From: JAFEDN01 sp963832945
Lineage (GTDB): Bacteria > Pseudomonadota > Gammaproteobacteria > Coxiellales > Coxiellaceae
DNA: 64,000 nt
Direction: 5' to 3'
Assembly (NCBI GenBank): GCA_963832945.1
Contig: CAWHVV010000006.1
Location: forward strand, 1 to 64,000
Shown here: positions 1 through 9,945 of the stretch, piece after piece
Layout of the letters: every line of letters begins with the position of its first letter
Position numbering within the stretch: position 1 is the first letter of the stretch
The notes under the pieces: generated by a model
Seen by the model: the letters and a program-made list of their open reading frames with translations, nothing else
The model's database searches: none
Told to the model about the DNA's origin: nothing
Made by a program: the position numbers and the translations under genes

Positions 1-1423
1 AACAACTGCCATTAATAATATCCAGGTCAAAGTCGATGGCACCGTTCGCTTACAGAACCTGAAAACTGTCAAACAGCCCGAGGGCAACATTGTGGCGGTA
101 TCCCGATCAGGTGTGTTAATCGTCCACGATGTTCATGGTGCGGAGCGAGAGCAATATAAAGTACCCTATGGCGCCTCATTGAACGTGAAAGACGGTGGCA
201 CGGTTAAGGCCGGTCAGGTGGTTGCACAATGGGATCCGCACACCCATCCATTATTACTGAAGTAGGAGGCCGTTTAAGTCTGGTTGATTTGGTGGAGGGT
301 GTCACCATGAGCCGCCAAACCGATGAATTAACAGGTTTAAGCAGTATTGTGGTGACTGCCAGCCGGCAGCGTGGCGTCAGCGGCAAAGAATTACGGCCAA
401 TGATCAAATTAATCGATGAGAAAGGCAAGGATGTTTGTCTACCCGGCAGCAGCGTCCCGGCGCATTACTTCCTGGTGGAAGGCACGATCATCAATAAAGA
501 AGATGGACAAAAAGTCGAAGTGGGTGATGTCTTAGCGCGTATTCCGCAAGAAGCTTCTAAAACTCGCGATATTACCGGCGGTTTGCCAAGAGTGGCGGAC
601 CTGTTTGAAGCCCGCCGTCCCAAAGACGCAGCGATATTCGCTGAAATTACCGGGGTGATCAGCTTTGGTAAAGACACCAAAGAAAAAGGACGTCTGATTA
701 TTACCGCTCCGGATAATACGTAAGTTTGAACAACTTATCCCGAAGTGGCGTCGTATCACCGTATTCGAAGGCGAAACCGTGACTAAAGGTGAGGTGATCG
801 CCGACGGTTCCACCGATCCTCATGATGTATTACGCTTACTGGGCGTGAATGCTTTGGCCAATTACATAGTGGACGAAGTGCAGGAAGTTTATCGCCTCCA
901 GGGTGTGAAGATCAACGACAAACATATTGAAGTGATTGTCCGGCAAATGTTGCGTAAAGTCGAAATTAAAGATCCAGGCGACACTGCTTTTATCAAGGGC
1001 GAGCAAGTTGAACGTTACCGGGTCGAGATCGAAAATGAACAGATCGCCAAGAAGAAAGGCGTTTTAGTAACGGTTGAACCCGTTTTATTAGGTATTACCA
1101 AAGCCTCTTTGGCGACGGATTCATTCCTGTCGGCAGCTTCCTTCCAGGAAACGACCCGGGTACTAACCGGAGCCTCGGTGGCAGGTAAGCGAGATGAATT
1201 ACGTGGATTGAAAGAAAACGTCATGGTCGGCCGTCTGATCCCAGCAGGTACCGGTTATGCCTATCACACAGGCCGGCGTAAAAAAATAGAAGTAGTTGTA
1301 GAAGCACTCATGGCGCTCGTCCGACTTCCCAGAAGAGATGGCTGCGGAAGCCGAAAAAGCACTCAGTGAAGCCTTGAAGAGCTCTGAAGAGGAAAGAATC
1401 GCATGGCTGATAAGAATGAATAA
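1..1423 (+). CDS. rpoC: RNA polymerase subunit beta', C-terminal part (5' truncated by window, frame-broken)
   Basis: This is the C-terminal third of the catalytic beta' subunit of RNA polymerase. Recognisable conserved stretches in order are YKVPYGA, WDPHT, RQTDELTGLSS, ARIPQE, GGLPRVADLFEARRPK, VYRLQGVKINDKHIEVIVRQML, LLGITKASLATDSF, AASFQETTRVLT and GRLIPAGTGYAY. They lie in four segments: frame 2 from the window start to about 248, frame 1 to about 720, frame 2 to about 1318, then frame 3. Breaks are near 245, 721 and 1319. The end is uncertain: a stop at 1423 after ADKNE needs one more shift, otherwise frame 3 runs to 1454. I treat it as a functional gene with sequence errors. Confidence 0.93.
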
Positions 1424-1528
1424 TATTTCGCTCAACACCGTTGACAAAGGCTAATAGCTTATTTAGAATGACCCACCCTGTCCAACTTGAGCAGGAAAGA
1501 TATTTATTTGTTTGGAGAAAGTAACTGA

Positions 1529-1903
1529 ATGGCAAGAATTAACCAATTAGTGCGAAAACCACGCAGAACGTCAGCGTAAAAAGACTAACGTTCCGGCTTT
1601 GGAAGGTTGTCCGCAACGCCGTGGTGTTTGTACTCGCGTTTATACCACAACTCCCAAAAAGCCAAACTCGGCTTTAAGAAAAGTGGCCCGTGTGCGTTTA
1701 ACCAATGGCGCTGAAGTCACTTCCTATATCGGTGGTGAAGGCCATAACTTACAAGAGCACTCCGTGGTACTGATCCGTGGCGGTCGTGTGAAAGATTTAC
1801 CTGGTGTCCGTTATCACATCGTTCGTGGTAGCTTGGATACCGCAGGCGTATCTGGACGTCGGCGTGGACGTTCCAAATATGGCGAAAAGAAACCAAGGAA
1901 TAA
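1529..1903 (+). CDS. rpsL: 30S ribosomal protein S12 (frame-broken)
   Basis: S12 lines the decoding centre of the 30S subunit. An ATG at 1529 follows a GGAGA ribosome site at 1514 and opens MARINQLVRKPRR, but the frame is lost near 1570 and resumes as KTNVPALEGCPQRRG. The TPKKPNSALRK and GRVKDLPGVRYH loops, where streptomycin-resistance changes usually fall, look wild type. The long reading continues past the expected end into rpsG. One missing base near 1895 would give a KPKE stop at 1901-1903, the normal length (about 124 residues). It is the first gene of the str operon. Confidence 0.93.
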
Positions 1904-1918
1904 ACAAAGAGAAACGCT

Positions 1919-2504
1919 ATGCCAAGAAGAAAAGCAGCTCCCAGACGCGAGATACTCCCAGATCCCTTGTTCCACAGCATTTTATTAGCAAAATTTATTA
2001 ATACGGTGATGAGCCATGGTAAAAAATCAATTGCCGAAAAAGTGGTTTATGGCGCACTTAGATCAAGTGGTTAAAAGCGTTGGCCATATCGGCGGCGATG
2101 GCGAAGGCGATGGTGGTGAACAGGGCGGCGGTCAGGCGGCGGCGGCGGCAGAAAACTGGCCAGCAGCGCCAATATTCGCAATAGCGAAGAGGCGCGGGCA
2201 GCGGCTCTCAAGGCCTTCAGAAAAGCTCTTAGAAAACGTGACTCCGGTGGTCGAAGTAAAATCTCGCCGGGTCGGTGGTTCTACTTATCAAGTGCCTGTT
2301 GAAATTCGTGAAACACGTCGAGTGGCTTTGGCAATGCGCTGGTTGGTAGAATTTGCTAGTCAACGTAGTCAAAAAGGCATGATGATGCGTTTAGCGCAAG
2401 AAATTTTAGATGCTATTGGCGGACGTGGCGGCGCAGTGAAAAAACGTGATGATGTGCATCGTATGGCAAAAGCAAACCAAGCATTTGCTCATTATCGTTG
2501 GTAA
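1919..2504 (+). CDS. rpsG: 30S ribosomal protein S7 with Gly/Ala-rich insertion (frame-broken)
   Basis: S7 nucleates assembly of the 30S head. ATG 1919 opens MPRRKAAPRREILPDPLF and the frame holds to VVYGAL near 2058, where a base change drops it into a stop. The downstream frame restarts at DQVVK and ends VHRMAKANQAFAHYRW at 2504. Between the conserved blocks VVYGALDQVVK and ALENVTPVVEVKSRR lies an extra 35-45 residues (about 2076-2205) rich in Gly, Asp, Glu and then Ala, absent from E. coli S7. The C-terminal extension found in E. coli S7 is missing, so the protein stops at the HYRW block. Confidence 0.92.
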
Positions 2505-2510
2505 TGAATA

Positions 2511-4606
2511 ATGTGCAGCATAGATTTAACAAAATTACGTGATATTGGCATTATGGCGCATATTGATGCAGGTAAAACCACGACCACAGAACGTATTTTA
2601 TTTTACACAGGTGTTTCCCATAAAATGGGTGAAGTTCATGAAGGCGCTGCCGTCATGGACTGGATGGAGCAGGAACAGGAGCGTGGTATCACCATTACTT
2701 CTGCGGCCACCACTTGTTACTGGAGTGGCATGCGCAAACAATTTCCGCAGCATCGTATTAATATTATTGATACCCCAGGTCACGTTGATTTTACCATTGA
2801 AGTTGAGCGTTCCTTGCGAGTATTCGATGGTGCTTGTGCTGTATTTTGATGCGGTGAGTGGTGTTGAGCCACAAACTGAAACCGTTTGGCGTCAAGCGAA
2901 TAAATATGGTGTTCCGCGTATTGGCATTTGTGAACAAAATGGATCGTGCCGGTGCTAATTTCTTATTCGTGTGTTGAGCAAATTCGTAAACGGTTAGGCG
3001 CAAATCCTGTGCCTATTCAATTGCCCATTGGTGCAGAAGAAAATTTTGAAGGCGTGGTTGATCTAATCATCATGAAAGCCATTTACTGGAATGAAGAAGA
3101 TAAAGGTATGACTTTTGAAGAACGTGAAATTCGCCGAAGATATGCTAGACAGATTGTCAAGAATGGCGTGAAAAAATGGTTGAAGCTGCTGCTGAAGCCT
3201 GAAGAATTGATGGAAAAATATCTGGAAACTGGTGAACTTAACGATCGAAGAAATCAAGCGAGGCTTGCGCAAACGTACCATTAGCAAATGAAATTGTTCC
3301 TGTTCTTTGTGGTACTGCCTTTAAAAATAAAGGTGTGCAAGCATTGTTGGATGCGGTGATTGAATATCTTGCCTTCTCCGCTGGATGTTCCTGCCGTTAA
3401 AGGCGAAGATGATCGCGGTAAAGAAGCGGTTCGTCATCCTTCTGATAAAGAACCATTTTCTGCATTGGCATTTAAGATTATGACCGATCCATATGTGGGT
3501 ACATTAACCTTTATTCGTGTTTATTCAGGTGTATTGAAATCAGGTGATACGGTTTATAATACCGTTAAAAAATGTAAAGAGCGTATTGGTCGTCTTGTTA
3601 CAAATGCATGCCAATACTCGAGAAGAAATTAAAGAAGTTCGTGCAGGTGATATTGCCGCTGCGTGGGCTTAAAAAATGTCACCACTGGCGATACCTTATG
3701 TGATCCAGATCATCTGATTCATCTTAGAAAGAATGGAATTCCCTGATCCAGTTATTTCAGTTGCAGTTGAGCCAAAAACCAAAGCGACCAAGAAAAAATG
3801 GGTATTGCCTTAGGTAAATTGGCACAAGAAGATCCTTCTTTCCGAGTGCATACTGATGAAGAATCAGGCCAAACCATTATTGAAGGAATGGGTGAATTGC
3901 ATTTAGAAATTATTGTTGACCGTATGAGACGCGAATTTAAAGTGGAAGCAAATGTTGGTAAACCACAAGTTGCTTATCGCGAAACAATTCGCAAATCGAT
4001 TGAACAAGAAGGCAAATACATTCGTCAAACCGGTGGTCGTGGTCAATATGGTCACGTATGGTTGCGAATTGAACCACAAGAAGCGAGGCAAAGGTTATGA
4101 ATTTGTAAATGCAATTGTTGGTGGTGTGATTCCGAGAGAATATATTCCTGCAGTTGAAAAAGGTATACAAGAACAGATGGAAAATGGTGTTATTGCTGGC
4201 TATCCAGTGGTAGATGTCAAAGTCACTTTGTTTGATGGTTCTTATCACGATGTAGACTCCAGTGAAATGGCATTTAAAATTGCTGGTTCGATTGGCTTTA
4301 AAGAAGGCGCGCTAAAAGCCAAGCCCAGTATTACTAGAACCGATCATGAAAGTTGAAGTGGTCACTCCTGAAGATTACATGGGTGATGTAATGGGCGACT
4401 TAAATCGTCGTCGCGGTGTAATTCAAGGTATGGATGAAACTCCTGCTGGTAAATTAGTCAATGCAGAAGTTCCGTTAGCTGAAATGTTTGGTTATGCAAC
4501 TGATTTGCGTTCATTGACTCAAGGGCGAGCAACCTATACAATGGAATTTCTAAAGTATATGGAAGCACCAGCGAATATTGCAGAAGCGATGATTAAGAAA
4601 AAATAA
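2511..4606 (+). CDS. fusA: Elongation factor G (multiply frame-broken)
   Basis: EF-G is the GTPase that drives translocation. Visible in order: G1 AHIDAGKTTTTERILFYTG, switch GITITSAATT, G3 DTPGHVDFT, G4 NKMDRAGANF, domain II PFSALAFKIMTDP, then VEANVGKPQVAYRETIR, GRGQYGHV, GYPVVDVKV, RGVIQGMDE and LTQGRATYTMEF near the end. At least a dozen single-base breaks (for example near 2848, 2924, 2960, 3130, 3242, 3370, 3605, 3665, 4086, 4335) chop it into pieces. Every conserved block is still present and in order, so I read this as an intact gene badly sequenced. It starts 6 bases after rpsG. Confidence 0.93.
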
Positions 4607-4629
4607 TTTCAATTAAGAGGTGATTTATT

Positions 4630-5825
4630 ATGGCAACAGAAGCATTTGAACGAAATAAACCCCACGTAAACGTAGGAACGATTGGTCACGTTGACCATGG
4701 TAAAACGACGTTAACAGCGGCGATTACCAAAGTATCTGGCTGAAAAGTTCGGTGGCGCAATTCAGAGGCTATGATCAAATTGATAAAGCGCCTGAAGAAA
4801 AAGCGCGTGGTATTACGATTACAACATCACACGTTGAATATGAAACTGACAAACGACACTATGCGCACGTGGACTGCCCAGGCCATGCCGATTATGTGAA
4901 GAACATGATCACCGGTGCTGCGCAAATGGACGGAGCGATTTTAGTGGTATCAGCTGCCGATGGCCCGATGCCGCAAACCCGCGAACATATTATTTTGGCT
5001 CGTCAAGTGGGTGTTCCTTATATCGTTGTGTTCTTGAACAAAGCCGACATGGTAGATGATAAAGAATTATTAGAATTAGTAGAAATGGAAGTACGAGAAT
5101 TATTAAACAGCTATAATTTCCCTGGCGATGATACTCCTATTGTCGTTGGTTCTGCATTGAAAGCATTGGAAGGCGATAAAAGTGAAATAGGTGAACAAGC
5201 GATTATTAAATTAGTGGAAACTATGGATACTTATATTCCAGATCCAAAACGCGAAATCGACAAACCATTCTTAATGCCGATCGAAGACGTATTTTCAATT
5301 TCAGGACGAGGCACAGTGGTAACAGGCCGTATTGAACGCGGAATTGTGAAAGTGGGTGAAGAAGTTGAAATTGTGGGTATTAAAGCCACCCAGTAAGACA
5401 ACTTGTACCGGTGTTGAAATGTTCCGTAAATTGCTGGATGAAGGTCAAGCGGGTGATAACGTAGGTGTTTTATTACGTGGTACGAAACGAGAAGAAGTTG
5501 AACGTGGTCAAGTATTGGCTAAAAAAGGCTCCATTAAGCCGCACACGAAATTTGAAGCAGAAGTGTATGTGTTATCGAAAGAAGAAGGTGGACGTCATAC
5601 GCCATTTTTCAAAGGATATCGTCCACAATTTTATTTCAGAACGACAGACGTAACAGGTGCAGTTGAATTACCTGAGGGTGTAGAAATGGTAATGCCAGGA
5701 GATAATATCAAGATGGTGGTTGAACTGATTGCTCCGATTGCGATGGAAGAAGGTGTTACGCTTTGCGATTCGTGAAGGTGGACGTACCGTCGGTGCTGGT
5801 GTTGTTGCTAAAGATTATTGAGTAA
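4630..5825 (+). CDS. tuf: Elongation factor Tu (frame-broken)
   Basis: EF-Tu delivers aminoacyl-tRNA to the ribosome. ATG 4630 follows an AGAGG site and opens MATEAFERNKPHVNVGTIGH; the GHVDHGKTT P-loop is intact. Breaks lie near 4737, 4765, 5390, 5760 and 5812. Conserved blocks include RGITITTSHVEYE, DCPGHADYVKNMITGAAQMDGAI, NKADMVDD and the C-terminal barrels (FEAEVYVLSKEEGGRHTPFF, RTTDVTG). The last codons read AKIIE-stop at 5825 if one base is removed, AKDY-stop at 5821 if not. Only this copy is visible in the window. Confidence 0.94.
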
Positions 5826-5832
5826 ACTATCA

Positions 5833-6148
5833 ATGGCTGCTAATGAAAGAATAATAATTCGGCTTAAAGTCGTTTGATCATCGGTTGATAGATCGTGCGA
5901 CATCGGAAATTGTAGAAACAGCAAAACGAACTGGCGCACGAATCAATGGCCCGATTCCTTTGCCGACCAAAATAGAACGTTATACGGTATTGATTTCTCC
6001 GCATGCTGATAAAGATGCGCGAGATCAATATGAAATACGTACTCATAAACGTTTGGTTGTTATTGTGCAACCAACTGATAAAACAGTGGATGCATTAATG
6101 AAACTGGATTTAGCTGCTGGTGTTGATGTACAAATCAGTGTAGAATGA
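5833..6148 (+). CDS. rpsJ: 30S ribosomal protein S10 / NusE (frame-broken once)
   Basis: S10 is a 30S head protein and, as NusE, a transcription antitermination partner. ATG 5833 opens MAANERIIIRLK, the frame breaks near 5868, and the rest runs as RLIDRATSEIVETAKRTGARINGPIPLPTK to LAAGVDVQISVE at 6148. With one base removed the length is the usual ~104 residues. It begins only 7 bases after tuf, so the S10 operon is joined to the str operon with no room for a separate promoter. Confidence 0.93.
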
Positions 6149-6170
6149 ATAAGTTGCTTTGGAGAAAAAA

Positions 6171-6813
6171 ATGCTTGGGCTAGTTGGTAAGAAATGCGGA
6201 ATGACGCGAATCTTCACTGATGCCGGTGAATCGATTCCGGTAACAGTGATTGATGTCACACCTAACCGCATCACCCAAATTAAAAATTTGGAAAGCGATG
6301 GCTATTGTGCTTTGCAAATCACCGCCGGTCATAAAGCGGCGTCGCGGTTAAATAAACCCATGACCGGACATTTCCGCAAAGCGGAGTGGAAGCGGGTAAT
6401 GTGGTTAGCGAATTCCGAGTGGATGCAAGAGAACTCGAAGGTAAAAACGTTGGTGATGAAATCACGGTTGACTTATTTAAACTAGGTCAGCGGTTGATGT
6501 CAGCGGTATTACCAAAGGTAAAGGATTTGCCGGTGGTATTAAACGACACCATTTTACCAAGCAGGATGCCACGCATGGAAACTCGTTATCCACTCGCGCC
6601 ATTGGTTCTACGGGTCAAAGACAAACGCCGGGTAATGTATTTAAAGGCAAAAAAATGCCAGGTCATTTGGGTAATGTGAAGAGAACATTGCAAAATCAGA
6701 AAGTTGTATTAGTGGATACGGAGCGTCATTTACTCTTGGTCAGGGGTTCCATTCCGGGAGCGCCAGGCGGCATGGTCACGGTGTTACCATCTGTCAAAGA
6801 ACGGGGAGAGTAA
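6171..6813 (+). CDS. rplC: 50S ribosomal protein L3 (frame-broken)
   Basis: L3 is an early-assembly 50S protein whose loop reaches the peptidyl transferase centre. ATG 6171 is chosen over an in-frame TTG at 6159 because GGAG at 6161 is correctly spaced for it. It opens MLGLVGKKCGMTRIFTDAGE. Breaks lie near 6385, 6520 and later; downstream blocks in other frames read GKGFAGGIKRH, DATHGNS, GQRQTPGNVFKGKKMPGHLG and LLLVRGSIPGAPGG. The stop is at 6811-6813. Confidence 0.92.
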
Positions 6814-6816
6814 ATA

Positions 6817-7444
6817 ATGGAATTACCAGTAATTTACCCAAACGGGCGATCAGTCCAAGACAACCGTACAGGTTTCCGAAGAATTATTCGCCTGCCCATT
6901 TAATGAAGGTTTGGTCCATCAAGTAGTCACGGCTTATATGGCTGCAGGCCGAGCCGGTACCAAAGCCCAAAAAACACGCAGTGAAGTGCGCGGTGGTGGT
7001 ATTAAACCATGGAAACAAAAAGGCACTGGCCGCGCACGTGCCGGTTCAATTCGCAGCCCATTATGGCGTGGTGGTGGTAAAGTATTTGCCGCGACTCCAC
7101 GAAATTACCAGCAAAAAGTAAATCGTAAAATGTATCGTCAGGCTTTACGAGCTATTTTTTCCGAATTAGTTCGTCAGGATCGGCTGAAAGTTCTGGATCA
7201 ATTTACTGCTCAAGACGCCTAAAACTAAAGATTTAGTACAACAAATTACAAGGATTAAAAGTTAAAAAAGCGTTGATCATTACGGATCGCGAAAATGAAG
7301 ATCAAAATCTATGGTTGGCTGCGGGAAATATTCCGCACGTTATGTCAGCGAGTTGGGTTATATGATCCAGTGAGTTTAGTGGCCTACGAGCATGTCATAG
7401 TCACAGTCGATATTTTAAAGAAAATTGAGGAGAAATTATTGTGA
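6817..7444 (+). CDS. rplD: 50S ribosomal protein L4 (frame-broken)
   Basis: L4 lines the exit tunnel and, in E. coli, represses its own S10 operon. ATG 6817 opens MELPVIYPNG; the frame breaks near 6855, then runs from FNEGLVHQVVTAYMAAGRAGTKAQKTRSEVRGGG to FTAQDA near 7220. The tunnel loop GGIKPWKQKGTGRARAGS is present. More breaks near 7218, 7253 and 7345 scatter the C-terminal block (KKALIITDRENEDQNLWLAAGN). The end at 7442-7444 overlaps the GTG start of rplW. Confidence 0.9.
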
Positions 7445-7727
7445 GCGCGACTCGATTATTAAATATACTTCAAAAGTCCGCACGTTACTGAAAAAACTTC
7501 CCAGACAACGCGGAGATTATAAGCATTATGCATTTAAAGTATCTGCCCGACGCTAATAAATTTGAGATTCGGCAAGCGGTGGAAACAATTCCTCAACGTC
7601 AAAGTACGTTCAGTGCAAATTTGTCGGGTGAAAGGTAAAGTCAAACGTTCTGGGCAAAACTAAAGACTGGAAAAAAGCATACGTGGTATTAGAGCAGAAT
7701 CAAGAGATTGATTTGAGCAAAAGTTAA
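7441..7727 (+). CDS. rplW: 50S ribosomal protein L23 (frame-broken)
   Basis: L23 sits at the tunnel exit and is the docking site for trigger factor and SRP. A GTG at 7441, overlapping the rplD stop, opens VSATRLLNILQ. Then PHVTEKTSQ, YAFKVS, DANKFEIRQAVE, VKGKVKRSG and TKDWKKAYVVLEQNQEIDLSKS appear in successive frames to a stop at 7725-7727. At least five breaks fall in under 300 bases. It is recognised by order in the operon and by the KGKVKR and DWKKAYV blocks. Confidence 0.85.
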
Positions 7728-7755
7728 ACCAGGAACATTATTTAGGTAGTAGATT

Positions 7756-8581
7756 ATGGCATTAGTAAAAGCAAAACCAACTTCCGCGGGACGCCGCTTT
7801 GTAATCAAAGTGGTTAATCCTGAATTGCACAAAGGTACTCCTTATGCCCCGTTGGTAACGAGCAAACAAGCGCATCAGTTGCCGTAATAATCAGGGCAGG
7901 ATCACCGTTCGCAGACGCGGCGGCGGTCACAAGCATCATTATCGTCAAGTTGATTTTGTCCGTGATAAAGATGGCATCGTCGGCCAGGTAGAGCGTCTGG
8001 AATACGATCCGAACCGCAGCGCGCATTTAGCATTAGTACTATACGCCGATGGCGAAAGACGGTATATTATTGCGCCTAAAGATTTACACGCAGGCTCCGA
8101 AGTGCAGTCGGGACCGCAGTCACCGATTAAACCCGGCAACTGTTTACCTCTGCACAATATTCCTTTTGGTTCACCGATTCATTGTGTGGAACTGAAGCCC
8201 GGTAAAGGCGCGCAATTGATGCGTAGTGCGGGAACTTCCGCTCAATTGGCTGGTCTAGAAGGTGCTTATGCATTGGTTCGTATGCGTTCAGGGGAAATGC
8301 GCAAGATTTTGGCTTCGTGCCGCGCCTGTATTGGTGAAGTCGCCAATTCAGAGCATAATCTGCGTTCTTTAGGTAAAGCGGGTGCTAACCGCTGGCGTGG
8401 TATTCGCCCGACTGTCCGTGGTACCGCGATGAACCCAGTGGACCATTGTCACGGTGGTGGTGAAGGCCGAACTCGTGGCCGTCATCCGGTGTCGCCCAAT
8501 GGGTTGCCGACTAAAGGTTATAAAACCCGGCGTAACAAACGTACACGCCAAATGATTGTGCGTGATAGGCGCGTTAAATAA
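7756..8581 (+). CDS. rplB: 50S ribosomal protein L2 (frame-broken once)
   Basis: L2 is needed for subunit association and peptidyl transferase assembly. ATG 7756 opens MALVKAKPTSAGRRFVIKVVNPELHKGTPYAPL. One break near 7870 moves the frame, which then stays open from RNNQGRITVRRRGGGHKHHYRQVDF to RDRRVK at 8581. The catalytic-loop region reads NPVDHCHGGGEGR where nearly all bacterial L2 have DHPHGGGEG, a Pro-to-Cys change next to the important His. This is the last heavily affected gene of the low-quality tract. Confidence 0.93.
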
Positions 8582-8599
8582 TTAAAGAGGTATTAGAGA

Positions 8600-8890
8600 G
8601 TGGCAAGATCGATTAAAAAAGGCCCTTACGTTGATCACCATCTTTTGAAAAAAGTGGGAGAAGCGGTAGCTACCAGCAGTAAGCGCCCAATCAAAACATG
8701 GTCCCGGCGGTCGATGGTTTTACCGGATATGGTTGGCTTAACCATAGCGGTACACAATGGTAAGGATCATGTGCCCATTTACATTTCTGAAAATATGGTG
8801 GGCCATAAATTAGGCGAATTTGCTTTAACTCGAGTGTTTCGCGGACATACCGCGGCGGAAAAGAAAGCCAAAAAACCGGGGGCTGAATAA
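8600..8890 (+). CDS. rpsS: 30S ribosomal protein S19
   Basis: S19 is a 30S head protein that contacts S13 and the A-site tRNA region. It has 96 residues, opening MARSIKKGPYVDHHLLKKV, from a GTG start at 8600 preceded by an AGAGAG purine run. Conserved RRSMVLPDMVGLTIAVHNGKDH and GHKLGEFALTR blocks are intact. The stop TAA overlaps the next ATG as TAATG, so it is translationally coupled to rplV. It is the first unbroken gene of the window. Confidence 0.96.
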   Translation: MARSIKKGPYVDHHLLKKVGEAVATSSKRPIKTWSRRSMVLPDMVGLTIAVHNGKDHVPIYISENMVGHKLGEFALTRVFRGHTAAEKKAKKPGAE

Positions 8891-9234
8891 TGCAAGCAAT
8901 GTCACTATTAAAATACGCCGGACTTTCGGTGCAAAAAACACGTTTAGTGGCTGATCTGGTTCGCGGATTGCCGGTAGGCCAGGCCATGCAGGTTTTAAAA
9001 TTCAGCAATAAGAAAGCGGCTCTTACGGTAAGAAAAGCCCTGGGTTCCGCTATTGCAAATGCCGAGCATAATTTAGGTGCAGACATTGATGAATTACGCG
9101 TTAAAACTATTTGTGTTGATCATGGTCCGCGCTTAAAACGTATGCGCACCCGTGCTCGCGGCCGTGGCAACCGGATCATTAAACCAACCTGTCACATAAA
9201 AGTCATTGTAGCGGATGTGGAAGGGGAGAAATAA
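8890..9234 (+). CDS. rplV: 50S ribosomal protein L22
   Basis: L22 has 114 residues and sends a beta-hairpin into the exit tunnel, the site of many macrolide-resistance changes. The hairpin region DHGPRLKRMRTRARGRGNRI is intact with no insertion or deletion. The start ATG overlaps the rpsS stop by one base and rpsC starts 3 bases after its stop, as in a tightly coupled S10 operon. Confidence 0.96.
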   Translation: MQAMSLLKYAGLSVQKTRLVADLVRGLPVGQAMQVLKFSNKKAALTVRKALGSAIANAEHNLGADIDELRVKTICVDHGPRLKRMRTRARGRGNRIIKPTCHIKVIVADVEGEK

Positions 9235-9237
9235 GAC

Positions 9238-9930
9238 ATGGGTCAAAAAGTCAATCCAAACGGTATCAGACTGGGCATAACCAAAGACTGGACTTCCAAA
9301 TGGTTTGCCAATAAAAGAGATTATGCTGATTATTTAAATAATGATTTGAAGGTCAGAGAATTTTTGGTGAAAAAATTGAAGGGTGCGGCGATTAGTCAAA
9401 TTCTCATTGAACGTCCCGCGCGCAATGCGCGTGTCGCTATCTACTCAGCGCGACCTGGCGTTATTATTGGCAAAAAAGGCAGTGATGTTGAGACGCTTCG
9501 TAAAGAGGTCGCCAATATTATGAAGGTGCCCGTTCACATATCGATTGAAGAAGTACGTAAGCCTGATTTGGAAGCCAAATTAGTCGCTGAAAGTATCGCC
9601 GGGCAATTAGAACGCCGGGTAATGTTTAGAAGAGCCATGAAGCGTGCGGTCCAAACCACTATGCGTCATGGAGCGCAGGGTGTCAAGGTGTGTTTGTCTG
9701 GACGTTTGGCGGGTTCAGAAATCGCACGTACTGAAAAGTATCGAGAGGGCCGGGTTCCCTTGCATACCTTCAGGGCTGATATTGATTATGGTACTGCGAT
9801 AGCGCAGACAACTTATGGTATAATCGGCGTTAAAGTTTGGATATTCAAAGGTGAAGTTCACCTGCAACCCAAAGAAGCGTCCAAAAAAGCAGGTCAGGAA
9901 GAAGCCACCGAGACCACCGGCGAAACTTAA
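9238..9930 (+). CDS. rpsC: 30S ribosomal protein S3
   Basis: S3 has 230 residues and forms part of the mRNA entry channel, with helicase activity on mRNA. It opens MGQKVNPNGIRLGITKDWTSK and has a KH domain with the GVIIGKKGSDVETLRKEV loop near residues 78-96. The C-terminal domain (LSGRLAGSEIARTE, VPLHTFRADIDYGTA, GVKVWIFKGE) is complete and followed by a short acidic/lysine tail. The frame is clean. Confidence 0.97.
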   Translation: MGQKVNPNGIRLGITKDWTSKWFANKRDYADYLNNDLKVREFLVKKLKGAAISQILIERPARNARVAIYSARPGVIIGKKGSDVETLRKEVANIMKVPVHISIEEVRKPDLEAKLVAESIAGQLERRVMFRRAMKRAVQTTMRHGAQGVKVCLSGRLAGSEIARTEKYREGRVPLHTFRADIDYGTAIAQTTYGIIGVKVWIFKGEVHLQPKEASKKAGQEEATETTGET

Positions 9931-9945
9931 AAGTAGGGGAAAAAC

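Noticed and set aside
1015..1535. Several minus-strand frames of 70-80 codons across rpoC and rpsL
   Set aside because: They are shadows of the conserved plus-strand genes.
2511..4606. fusA as a true pseudogene
   Set aside because: Breaks are shared with nine neighbouring essential genes and every conserved block is retained, which fits sequencing error and not decay.
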